From JAFALX01 sp050734185 (lineage in GTDB: Bacteria; Chloroflexota; Dormibacteria; Aeolococcales; Aeolococcaceae), in NCBI GenBank assembly GCA_050734185.1, contig JBOHUE010000131.1, positions 1 through 41,265 on the forward strand: a stretch of DNA of 41,265 nucleotides. The letters are read 5' to 3'. The notes under the pieces were generated by a model. The model made no database searches. It saw only the letters and a program-made list of their open reading frames with translations, and had not been told where the DNA came from. Below are positions 1 to 6,967 of this stretch, piece after piece (positions within the stretch are counted from its first letter, which is position 1; every line of letters starts with the position of its first letter). Made by a program: the position numbers and the translations under genes.

Positions 1-1010
1 CACACGCACCCGCCGTCGCGGATCCGCAGCGCTCGCAGCGTCGCCGGCGGTGCCGTACGCCGAGCGCGACCGACGTCGATCACGGCGGATTCCGCGTCCA
101 GCAGTACGCGGACCACCGCCGCGTCGCAGGCCAGACGCTGCACCGTGGCCGACGGCACTGGCCCAGCGAACTCCATCTCCCCCGCCGGCGAGCCCCGCAG
201 GCCGCGCAGCGTCTCGAGGGTGGCGGTGACCTGCAGGTGCGGCCGCATCGAGCCGCGCTGCGGCAGCGTCCCCTGGTCCAGCACGTGGGCGGGGAGCTCC
301 ACCACCGCATCCGCCAGGCGGCGCGAGCGAGGGCGAAGGTCATCGCGTCCGCTCTTCCGCTCCAGCGGCTCCAGCGCCGCCAGCAGCGTGGCACCGCCCA
401 CGGCATCGAGCCGGCCGCGGATGAGGTAGTCGCCGCTCTCACAGCGTTGGAACTCGAGCCAGCGCCGCTCCACGGCGTCCACCTGATCGCGGAGCGCGCG
501 CTCGGCATCCGCCGCGTGGCGCGCATGGGCGCGGTCAAAGCTGAAGCGGCTCACCGAATGCGCCGTGGCCAGCTCAAGCAGGGGCTGCTCGTCGAAGGCC
601 GCCCCTTCGCCGGGCACGCTGGCGACCCAGGCGGCCGTGCGTGCCAGGAGTGCCAGGTGGCCATACCCGATGCGGCCGTCCTCGACGGCGGCGATGCTCG
701 CGGGCAGCTCGGCGGCCCGTAGCCCCACGGTCACCGCATCGTGGGCGGCGGCGCCGGACATCTTGCAGTGGTGGCGGACCCACTGCTGCGTGGACGCGGC
801 CCCGTCGGGCTCGCCGGCCGTCGCCTCGTCCAAGACCTTGGTGAGGGACGCGAACTCGAGCTGCAGCTGGTCGATGACGTGGCTGAGGACAACGAGCCGT
901 GCCGTGATCTCGGACGCGTCGACGAGCGCGGCCTGTTCCTGGCGCAGCCGCGCCACCGCCGCCAGGAGTGTCTTCAGCGCCGCGGTTTGCTTGTCACTGC
1001 TCTCACACAC
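1..1010 (-). CDS. DUF222 / HNH endonuclease-domain protein (13E12-type), 3' end cut by window edge
   Basis: The minus strand is open from a GTG at 1010 to the window edge, giving about 336 visible residues. The product matches the DUF222 region of the actinobacterial 13E12 repeat family: an N-terminal helical stretch (LRQEQAALVDASEITARL), then WVRHHCKMSGAAAHDAV, GRIGYGHLALLARTAAWV and RGRLDAVGGATLLAALEPL, ending in LRALRIRDGGCV. That last stretch is where the C-terminal HNH nuclease motif begins in this family, so the catalytic part lies outside the window. The start is inferred: no Shine-Dalgarno is visible, but a TACACT -10 hexamer lies 7 nt upstream of the GTG, which suits a leaderless mRNA. 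An in-frame GTG at 1034 is possible but lies upstream of that -10. A perfect LexA box sits just upstream. The molecular role of the family is poorly known; a DNA-directed nuclease role is inferred from the HNH domain. Confidence 0.85.
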   Translation of the reverse strand, partial: MCESSDKQTAALKTLLAAVARLRQEQAALVDASEITARLVVLSHVIDQLQLEFASLTKVLDEATAGEPDGAASTQQWVRHHCKMSGAAAHDAVTVGLRAAELPASIAAVEDGRIGYGHLALLARTAAWVASVPGEGAAFDEQPLLELATAHSVSRFSFDRAHARHAADAERALRDQVDAVERRWLEFQRCESGDYLIRGRLDAVGGATLLAALEPLERKSGRDDLRPRSRRLADAVVELPAHVLDQGTLPQRGSMRPHLQVTATLETLRGLRGSPAGEMEFAGPVPSATVQRLACDAAVVRVLLDAESAVIDVGRARRTAPPATLRALRIRDGGCV

Positions 1011-1017
1011 ACTTGTT

Positions 1018-1039
1018 AGTGTACACGAACGCACGTTCG
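1018..1039 (-). promoter_or_regulatory. LexA (SOS) box plus -10 hexamer for the DUF222 gene
   Basis: Positions 1026-1039 read CGAAC-GCAC-GTTCG, a perfect match to the Gram-positive/actinobacterial LexA operator CGAAC-N4-GTTCG. On the minus strand it is followed 2 nt later by TACACT (1023-1018), a good -10 hexamer, and then 7 nt later by the GTG start. The box therefore lies in the -35/spacer zone, where LexA binding would block RNA polymerase. Some mycobacterial 13E12 genes are known to carry SOS boxes. Control of this gene by LexA is inference from the match and its position. Confidence 0.8.
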
Positions 1040-1111
1040 CTTTCCAGGCACAGGAGCCGACGCGCGGGGCCCGGCGTCGACCGTCCCCGCAGGTTCAGAT
1101 GACGCGGTCGA

Positions 1112-2395
1112 TCAGCCGCCCGAGGCAAGCGTGAACGGAACCGGCTCAATCTGATCGACCGGATGCGGGCCTGACACCCAGCCCTGCGCGGGACCGACGG
1201 TCAGCGCGCACGCTCTGTTCGTTGCACGGTCACACGCCACCGGTTGCGTGTGCGTGGTGACGCCGTCGTTCCAGCTCACCGCGATGTCGACGGTGAACGG
1301 CTGCTGCGCGCTGATCGTACGTCCCGCGCTGACCGTCGAATATGCGTGCGAGACGCTGCATGGATTCGACCACGTCTGCGTAGATGCGTCATAGCTGGGC
1401 GACACGGGCGGCGGACTCTCGGGCGCATCGACGCTGGGCGATTGCGCGCCGTCGCCCCAGTCCCACGTGACTGTCTGGGGCGTCACCGTCACGGTGTACA
1501 CGAGGAACAGCGTGTACCCGCCGGCGATGGTGGTCGTGACCGAATGCAGCGCGGTCTGCGCGGTGGGTACACCGCTGTCGAGCCAGGCGCAGGTCGGGAT
1601 GTGTACGAACGTCCTCGTGCTGCTGCTCGGACCCGGGAGCGTGCCGATTGTGCCGATGCGCCAACGTCCCATGACATTCGCGAGCAGCGTGGCACCGAAC
1701 CCAAACGCCGGATCGTTCAAGACACCCGCCGAAGGCGGCGGTGCGGGAGCGTCGCCCTCGATGACAGCTTGGCCGAATCCGTACAGCAACGCGCCGTTCT
1801 CGCAACTACCTGGAGCGTTAGGGCCCACAAGCCCGAACTGCTGCTTCGACCACTCGAGCGCTTGCGACGACCACGCGCTGGCGGGAGCGATCTCGAGCGC
1901 GACAGAGATGGTGTGACCGGCTATGTTCGCTGCGGTTGCCGGTGCGCCGATGTCGGTGCGAGTGGCATCGCCGCCGGGGGAAACGGCATTGGGTACGTCG
2001 TAGCCGAACCACGCGTCGTGGCCATCGTAGCCGCCGGACGCGTTGCGCGTGAACGTGGGATAGATCGTGTAGAACATCCGGTTCGGGGAGGGTTTCAGAT
2101 AGCCGAAGCCAGGGGGACAGCCCGGCGCGGGATATGGCGGCCCGTTGCCGGACGGCGTGCTGCCCGGGTCCACGCCACCGGGACTGATCGTGCCGGGAGG
2201 GATTGGCCGATATGAGCCTCCACCTCCTGCGACGAGGTCTTGGTTGGTGATTGCGGCGATGCCGTCGGAGGCGGGGGCAGGCAGGGCGTTCGCGCTGCCT
2301 TGGCCGGCCGGAGCCCCGTTTGCGTAAGCCTGGCTCGCCAAGAGAACCGCAAGACCGTTGATAGTGATCGCGATGGAAACCAGTCGCGCACTCAT
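1112..2395 (-). CDS. Secreted protein of unknown function with a PKD-like WDWGDG segment
   Basis: About 427 residues. The start is the ATG at 2395, because it overlaps the stop of the upstream gene as ATGA; the longer reading begins inside that gene. The N-terminus (MSARLVSIAITINGLAVLLA, then SQAYAN) looks like a Sec signal peptide. The mature part is Pro/Gly/Ser-rich at first, then beta-rich. A TVTWDWGDGAQSP segment recalls the W-x-x-G-D-G core of PKD-type Ig-like domains, followed by SVSHAY, also usual in such domains. Several Cys (for example PGCPPGF, GSCENG, IPTCAWL, NPCSVSHAY) suggest disulfides outside the cell. No enzymatic motif is recognised. It is translationally coupled to the lipoprotein gene before it, so the two may act together at the cell surface (inference). 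Confidence 0.75.
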   Translation of the reverse strand: MSARLVSIAITINGLAVLLASQAYANGAPAGQGSANALPAPASDGIAAITNQDLVAGGGGSYRPIPPGTISPGGVDPGSTPSGNGPPYPAPGCPPGFGYLKPSPNRMFYTIYPTFTRNASGGYDGHDAWFGYDVPNAVSPGGDATRTDIGAPATAANIAGHTISVALEIAPASAWSSQALEWSKQQFGLVGPNAPGSCENGALLYGFGQAVIEGDAPAPPPSAGVLNDPAFGFGATLLANVMGRWRIGTIGTLPGPSSSTRTFVHIPTCAWLDSGVPTAQTALHSVTTTIAGGYTLFLVYTVTVTPQTVTWDWGDGAQSPSVDAPESPPPVSPSYDASTQTWSNPCSVSHAYSTVSAGRTISAQQPFTVDIAVSWNDGVTTHTQPVACDRATNRACALTVGPAQGWVSGPHPVDQIEPVPFTLASGG

Positions 2396-3168
2396 CGCCC
2401 GCACCACTCTGGCGGTGGCCCGTTCGGGTCGTGGCAATCACCCCCCGCGTCGGTGTACCAAATGTCGCCCAGGAGCTGGTCGTGTCGAAGCGTGCCGGGG
2501 ACGAAGGCCGTTATCGGACCCGTCGTCCCGGGCAATACCGCGGAGTGCCCATCCGGGTATGTAGCCGTTGAGGCGCACGGCCCATTGAACGTGACAACGA
2601 AGACATAGTCATAGTCGGTGGGCAGGTTCTTGCGAGCGAAGTACGCCTTGCCATCGACACCGAGCGGAAACAGCGTTGCGCTCTGAACGTAGATGCAATC
2701 TGGGTCGTGAATCGCCGCACCGCTCTGCATTGCTTGTTCCTGCGACACGGCCAACACGGCGTCTCCTACGACGGCCGAGAGGACAACGGGTTGATCGTTT
2801 TCGTCGGCCCACTTCAGCCAGCCGGTTGCCCAATTGTTGGCGTTCGCCCAGTGCTGTGCGTCCGTCTGCGACACCGCGCCGTTCGTCATGTTCTTGACCG
2901 CCGGCGCATCAGGCACGTGCTCCTGCTGCAGGATGTCCGGCGGCGGCACCATCGTCACTCGGTACGGCTGCCATAGCTGCGCACAGGCGACCGGCACCTT
3001 GTCAATCGCCGTTGTCGTGTGCACTGACGCACACGCGCCAGCCGTAGCAGACGGCGACGCGGAAGCCACCGACGAGGTGCGCGATGTCTGCGGCGCTGTA
3101 GTAGTGCCGCTGCATGCATTCACGACGAGACAACACCCGCCCAACATCGTCCAAGTCACCAACCGCAC
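2392..3168 (-). CDS. Predicted lipoprotein of unknown function
   Basis: About 258 residues from a GTG at 3168, chosen because GAGGGAG lies 5 nt upstream and the protein then opens directly with a signal sequence. The stretch VRLVTWTMLGGCCLVVNAC ends in a lipobox-like VNAC; a Ser/Thr/Ala-rich linker follows (TTTAPQTSRTSSVASASPS), as usual for Gram-positive lipoproteins. The mature domain has a Trp-rich patch (QHWANANNWATGWLKWADEN) and paired Cys near the C-terminus (GDCHDPNGPPPEWCGR). No known family is recognised. Its stop overlaps the start of the next secreted gene by 4 bp, so the two form an operon. It could be an anchored partner or substrate-binding component; nothing in the sequence decides this. 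Confidence 0.75.
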   Translation of the reverse strand: MRLVTWTMLGGCCLVVNACSGTTTAPQTSRTSSVASASPSATAGACASVHTTTAIDKVPVACAQLWQPYRVTMVPPPDILQQEHVPDAPAVKNMTNGAVSQTDAQHWANANNWATGWLKWADENDQPVVLSAVVGDAVLAVSQEQAMQSGAAIHDPDCIYVQSATLFPLGVDGKAYFARKNLPTDYDYVFVVTFNGPCASTATYPDGHSAVLPGTTGPITAFVPGTLRHDQLLGDIWYTDAGGDCHDPNGPPPEWCGR

Positions 3169-3299
3169 GTGGACTCCCTCGCCAGCAGTCTCGACTTTGC
3201 GGACGGACGCGGCACGGACACAGGTGACGGACTGCGAATTTGTGGGCGCCGTCCGGGTGCCCCGGAAGCATGCCACAGGGTGCAGGTTCGCCGGCCCGC

Positions 3300-3340
3300 C
3301 CCGCGGCCGCGGGCTAGGAGTCGAACCCCGGCGAAGCCGG
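3300..3340 (-). terminator. GC hairpin and palindrome downstream of the exporter gene (weak terminator candidate)
   Basis: Directly after the exporter stop, 3328-3340 can fold as CCGGC-GAA-GCCGG (5-bp stem, 3-nt loop). Some 15 nt further on, 3300-3313 is a perfect 14-bp palindrome, CCCGCGGCCGCGGG. No T-run follows, so intrinsic termination is uncertain. The rest of the gap 3169-3342 shows no gene. Confidence 0.35.
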
Positions 3341-3342
3341 CG

Positions 3343-5184
3343 CTACGCGGCCACCGGTTGCCGCACGCTCTGCTCTGGCTTGCGCAAGAACAGCGCCGGG
3401 ATGATGCCGATCGCGGCGAGGAATCCGGTGAGCGCGAACACGCGGTCGAACGCGTTGCTCATGACGTTGTCAGCGTAGGTCTTGGCGAACGCGTCCAGCG
3501 CTGGGATGCCGCTGCTCTTCGCGCTCGACGTTGCTCCGCCGGAGAACGTCACGTTGCCGAACGCGCCCTGCAGCTGACCGCAAAGCTGCGCGCTCGTCAC
3601 TGGGCGGTGCTGGGCAGTCGACACTGCGCTGATCACGCTGGCTGGTGGCGCGCAGGTGGTTTGTGCCGAAGCCGGCGCAAACTGCGCGACCAGGATCGTC
3701 ACCAGCACCGCGATACCGACCGACGATCCGATGCGCTGCAGACTGTTGGTGATGCTCGACGCGCGCGAGGTCAGGTTGCGCGGGATGCGTGCCAGGCCCG
3801 CCGACATCGCCGGCATCATCGCGAAGCCCATCGCGAACCCGCGCAGGAGCAGAGCGCCCACCACGAGTGCGATCGACGAGTCGGCGTGGATCTGCGCCAG
3901 GACGAAGCCGCCGAGCGTCAGCAGCACCATCCCGAAGATCACCACGGGACGGGGACCGATGCGGTCGGTCAGCACGCCGCCGAGCGGCATGGCGATGGCT
4001 GCGGCAACCGCCTGCGGCAACAGGGATAGCCCCGTCTGCAACGGATTGAAGCCGTGCACCTGCTGCAGGTACAGGGGGATGAGCAGCATGGCGCCGAACA
4101 TCACTGTGACGATGATGAAGCTGAGCACCTGCGACAGCGAGAACGTGGTGTCGCGGAAGAGCTCGAGGTGCAGCAGTGGCTCCTCGGCACCGCGCACGCC
4201 GAGCCAGACGTCGACCGCTGCGATGATCGCGGTCCCGAACATCACCAGCGACTCGATGGAGCCCCAGCCGTTGACAACTCCGCCGCGCACGCCCATCGCC
4301 AGCGTCAGGACGAGCAGCGGGAACATGAGCAGGGTCGCCGGGCGCTGACGCTTCAACTGCGCGAGTACGAATGAGGCAAACAGGATCGCCGCCGAGCCGA
4401 GCATCGTGAGCACGAGCGGTGACGACCATCCGAGCGTCGTGCTGCGGTCGACTGCGTACAGCAGTGACACGACGGCAGGCGTGGCCGTGAGCAGTCCGAA
4501 CATGTCGAGGCGCAGGCCGTGTCGCTTGCGCGACTCGACGAGGAAGCGCCACGCCGCAATGAAGGCGACGATGCCGATGGGGACGTTCACATAGAAGATC
4601 AGCCGCCAGGTGAAGTCCTGCACGAACCAGCCGCCGAGCACCGGGCCGAGCGCGGGGGCGATAAGCATGGGCACGCCGAAGATGCCCATGACACGCCCCA
4701 TGTTCTGCGGCCCGACCGCCTGCAGGATGATCGTCATGCCGATCGGCATCAGCATGCCGCCGCCGACTCCCTGCAGCACGCGGAACACGATCAGCTCGGG
4801 CAGGTTCTGCGCGACGCCGCAGAGCATCGACGAAAGGGTGAACAGCGCGATCGTGAGCAGATACAGGCGCTTGGTTCCCCAGCGATCGGTCGCCCATCCG
4901 GTGAGCGGAATGACTGCACCCTGCGCGAGCAGATACCCGGTCACCACCCACGCTATGTCGTTGTACGAGGCGGCGTGCAGATCCTTCTGCAGCGTCGGGA
5001 TGGCGATGTTGACGATCGTCGCGTCGAGGATCGTCATGATCGTGCCGCACAGGACGACCGCAAGCGCGACCCACTTGTAATCGAAGCGACCGATGCGTGC
5101 CGGCTCCACTTCGACGATGTCGTCGGGCGCTGTCAGCACCGGAGCGGCGGCAGCGACCTCCTCCGGTGTGAGCACGTCAGCCAT
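3343..5184 (-). CDS. DHA2-family MFS drug exporter (EmrB/QacA type, 14 TM)
   Basis: 613 residues. The ATG at 5184 has GGGAGG 6 nt upstream. The first TM carries the DHA2 motif LDATIVNIAIP. The loop between TM2 and TM3 has the MFS motif A (GWATDRWGTKR), and TM5 has the antiporter motif C (GPVLGGWF). Length and hydrophobicity fit a 14-TM proton-coupled multidrug exporter. Between the last two TMs lies a long extracytoplasmic loop with two Cys (TTCAPP and AQLCGQ), which could form a disulfide. The start lies inside the end of the MarR-family gene (8-bp overlap), so both are read from one mRNA and the exporter is probably induced when MarR releases its operator. The substrate cannot be told from the sequence. 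Confidence 0.92.
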   Translation of the reverse strand: MADVLTPEEVAAAAPVLTAPDDIVEVEPARIGRFDYKWVALAVVLCGTIMTILDATIVNIAIPTLQKDLHAASYNDIAWVVTGYLLAQGAVIPLTGWATDRWGTKRLYLLTIALFTLSSMLCGVAQNLPELIVFRVLQGVGGGMLMPIGMTIILQAVGPQNMGRVMGIFGVPMLIAPALGPVLGGWFVQDFTWRLIFYVNVPIGIVAFIAAWRFLVESRKRHGLRLDMFGLLTATPAVVSLLYAVDRSTTLGWSSPLVLTMLGSAAILFASFVLAQLKRQRPATLLMFPLLVLTLAMGVRGGVVNGWGSIESLVMFGTAIIAAVDVWLGVRGAEEPLLHLELFRDTTFSLSQVLSFIIVTVMFGAMLLIPLYLQQVHGFNPLQTGLSLLPQAVAAAIAMPLGGVLTDRIGPRPVVIFGMVLLTLGGFVLAQIHADSSIALVVGALLLRGFAMGFAMMPAMSAGLARIPRNLTSRASSITNSLQRIGSSVGIAVLVTILVAQFAPASAQTTCAPPASVISAVSTAQHRPVTSAQLCGQLQGAFGNVTFSGGATSSAKSSGIPALDAFAKTYADNVMSNAFDRVFALTGFLAAIGIIPALFLRKPEQSVRQPVAA

Positions 5185-5719
5185 GCACAACCTCCCTCTC
5201 GTCGATCGCGTCGTCGCTCGTCGCCTTGCGCAGCAACGCGATCAGCGACTCCATCTCGGCGCCGCTGAGACGCCGCAGCATCTGCAGCGCAACACCGCGC
5301 TTCACCTCGGCGAACTGCGTGCAGAACGCATCGCCCTTCGCGGTGAGCACGAGGCGTACGACGCGGCGATCGCTCGCATCCTGGACCCGCTCGACGAGTC
5401 CCTCGCGGAGGAGCCGATCCGCCAGTGCGGAGGCGCTGCTGAGCGCGCATCCCTGTAGCCGCGCGAGCTCGTTCATGGCCACGCCCCCGGCCCCGCTCTC
5501 ACGAGCGTGATGCAGCATGTGCAGCGCCTCGAGCTGGTGCGGCGTCGCAGAGCCAAGCTCGGCCTGCAGCGCGTCCGGGATCGCGGAGCGGAACCGCCGC
5601 GAGAGCGCGCCGAAGGCCGTCAGGAGGTCACCGGCGAGCTCTGCCCGGCGACCGGCGGCCACGACCGGCTGGTCGAGGATCGCGCCCCCATTCACTGTTT
5701 CCATACCAACTTCGTCCAT
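5177..5719 (-). CDS. MarR-family transcriptional regulator
   Basis: About 180 residues from the ATG at 5719; an ATG at 5704 is an equally possible start. A winged-helix MarR core is clear: ATPHQLEALHMLHHA (helix 2), MNELARLQGCALSSASALAD (recognition helix region), then LVERVQDASDRRVVRLVLTAKG, the beta-wing with the conserved D-x-R-R motif. MarR proteins are ligand-released repressors acting as dimers. The gene lies just upstream of, and overlaps, the exporter gene it probably represses. A perfect palindrome covers its own start region next to a TATACT -10 hexamer, so autoregulation is likely (inference). Confidence 0.88.
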   Translation of the reverse strand: MDEVGMETVNGGAILDQPVVAAGRRAELAGDLLTAFGALSRRFRSAIPDALQAELGSATPHQLEALHMLHHARESGAGGVAMNELARLQGCALSSASALADRLLREGLVERVQDASDRRVVRLVLTAKGDAFCTQFAEVKRGVALQMLRRLSGAEMESLIALLRKATSDDAIDEREVVHG

Positions 5720-5737
5720 CGAACAGTTCGACAGTAT
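5719..5737 (-). promoter_or_regulatory. MarR promoter with overlapping palindromic operator
   Basis: Positions 5719-5731 form a perfect palindrome, TCGAAC-A-GTTCGA. Next to it on the minus strand, TATACT (5737-5732) is a near-consensus -10 hexamer. The palindrome would overlie the transcription start, a usual place for MarR autorepression. The half-site resembles a LexA half-site, but the spacer is 1 nt instead of 4, so this is not an SOS box. Confidence 0.6.
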
Positions 5738-5792
5738 AACCATTCTTGGCGCTTGCCGACAGAGGCCGTGTCGCTGTGGTACATTCGTACGC

Positions 5793-5806
5793 CGAACTCA
5801 CGTTCG
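5793..5806 (+). promoter_or_regulatory. LexA (SOS) box of the YhaO/YhaN-like repair operon
   Basis: The sequence is CGAAC-TCAC-GTTCG, a perfect CGAAC-N4-GTTCG box. It lies 18 nt before the TTG start of the nuclease gene and 8 nt after a possible -10 hexamer TACATT (5780-5785). LexA bound here would block initiation. It is the second perfect box in the window, and both sit in front of DNA-acting genes. Confidence 0.8.
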
Positions 5807-5824
5807 TCCCAGCCGGAGCACTTC

Positions 5825-6967
5825 TTGACGTACCGCCTGCTCCACACTGCCGATCTGCACCTGGACCGCGCTTTCGCGGGAAGCGGGTGCAACGGCGACC
5901 TCGCGCGGCAGCGCCGCGCCGGCCTGCGCCAGGCACTGCAGGTCATGGGCGAGCGCGCGTGGACGGAGCAGTGCCAGGCGGTCACCATCGGCGGCGACCT
6001 CTACGAGCACGAGCGCTCCGGGGTCGACACCGAGCGCTTCCTCCAGGCCACGTTCGAGGCATGGCGGCCGATCCAGGTGTTCATCGCCCCCGGCAACCAC
6101 GACGCGCTGATGCCGGGCTCGCTGTACCGCCGGGTCGAGTGGCCACCGAACGTGCACATCTTCAATGAGCCACGCCTCACCCCGGTCCAGATCGACGAGG
6201 GGCTGACGCTCTGGGGGGTGGGGCATCGCGAGCCGTCATGGATGGGCAATCCGCTCGAGGGTGGCGTCGACGGCGCGCCGGGCGTGCACCTGGCCCTGTT
6301 TCACGGCGCCGAACTCGGCTCGCGCCCCGAGGGCAAGGGCGTCCACGGGCCGTTCCGTGCCGAGCAGATCCGTGAGCGCGGGTTCTCCATGGCCCTCTGC
6401 GGCCACTACCACAAGCGTCGGATCGACACCGCCGCCGGACTCGTCTACCCCGGCTCGCCCGAGCCGTTGACGTTCGACGAGAGCGGCGGACGGGGCCCTG
6501 TGCTCGTCGAGGTGGAGGGCAACGGCACTGTGAACTGCACCCCCGTCGAGAGCAACACCTGGCTTGCGCTGACCATCGGCTGTGACGTCTCGAGCTGCAC
6601 GTCGACGTCCGGCGTCGCCGAGGCGGCCGTGCACGCATGCCGCATGTCGGCGCCGCCGGCGGAACACCTCTTACTGCGCCTCGATCTCACCGGCACAGTC
6701 GACTGCCGGCTGTCCATTGATGCGGCGCTCCTCGAGACCGACGTCCGTGAGCGCACCGGATACCCGCTGGTGCAGGTGCGCGACCTGACCCGGCCCGCCG
6801 TCGACATCGACTCCGTCTCGCGCGAGCGCTCGACGCAAGGGGCGTTCGTGCGCAGCATCCTGGCGGCACGCGAGAAGGCGAGCGCCGACGAGGAGCTCGC
6901 GATCATCGACGATGCGCTGCGGTACGGCCTCGAGGCGCTCGCCGGAGCGGAGGTCGGTCTGCGATGA
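5825..6967 (+). CDS. DNA repair exonuclease, SbcD/YhaO-like metallophosphoesterase
   Basis: About 380 residues. The start is the TTG at 5825: GGAG lies 6 nt upstream and the protein then opens with the first phosphoesterase motif. All metal-binding motifs are present: D10-L-H12, GGD58, GN91-H92-D93, H160 in LFHG, and GH194-Y-H196. This is the Mre11/SbcD calcineurin-like fold, which acts as a Mn-dependent nuclease on DNA ends with an SMC-like ATPase partner. The C-terminal 180 residues form the cap and partner-binding region. It resembles YhaO of Bacillus more than classical SbcD because the next gene encodes a YhaN-like ATPase. The two genes overlap as ATGA. A LexA box upstream suggests induction by DNA damage (inference). 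Confidence 0.9.
   Translation: MTYRLLHTADLHLDRAFAGSGCNGDLARQRRAGLRQALQVMGERAWTEQCQAVTIGGDLYEHERSGVDTERFLQATFEAWRPIQVFIAPGNHDALMPGSLYRRVEWPPNVHIFNEPRLTPVQIDEGLTLWGVGHREPSWMGNPLEGGVDGAPGVHLALFHGAELGSRPEGKGVHGPFRAEQIRERGFSMALCGHYHKRRIDTAAGLVYPGSPEPLTFDESGGRGPVLVEVEGNGTVNCTPVESNTWLALTIGCDVSSCTSTSGVAEAAVHACRMSAPPAEHLLLRLDLTGTVDCRLSIDAALLETDVRERTGYPLVQVRDLTRPAVDIDSVSRERSTQGAFVRSILAAREKASADEELAIIDDALRYGLEALAGAEVGLR

Noticed and set aside
3313..3342. A T-arm-like stretch (GGGGTTCGACTCC on the minus strand) that suggested a tRNA 3' end
   Set aside because: It begins right after the exporter stop codon; no anticodon arm or matching acceptor stem fits upstream.
5719..5731. A third LexA box before the MarR gene
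   Set aside because: The two half-sites are separated by 1 nt, not 4, so it cannot match the LexA operator.
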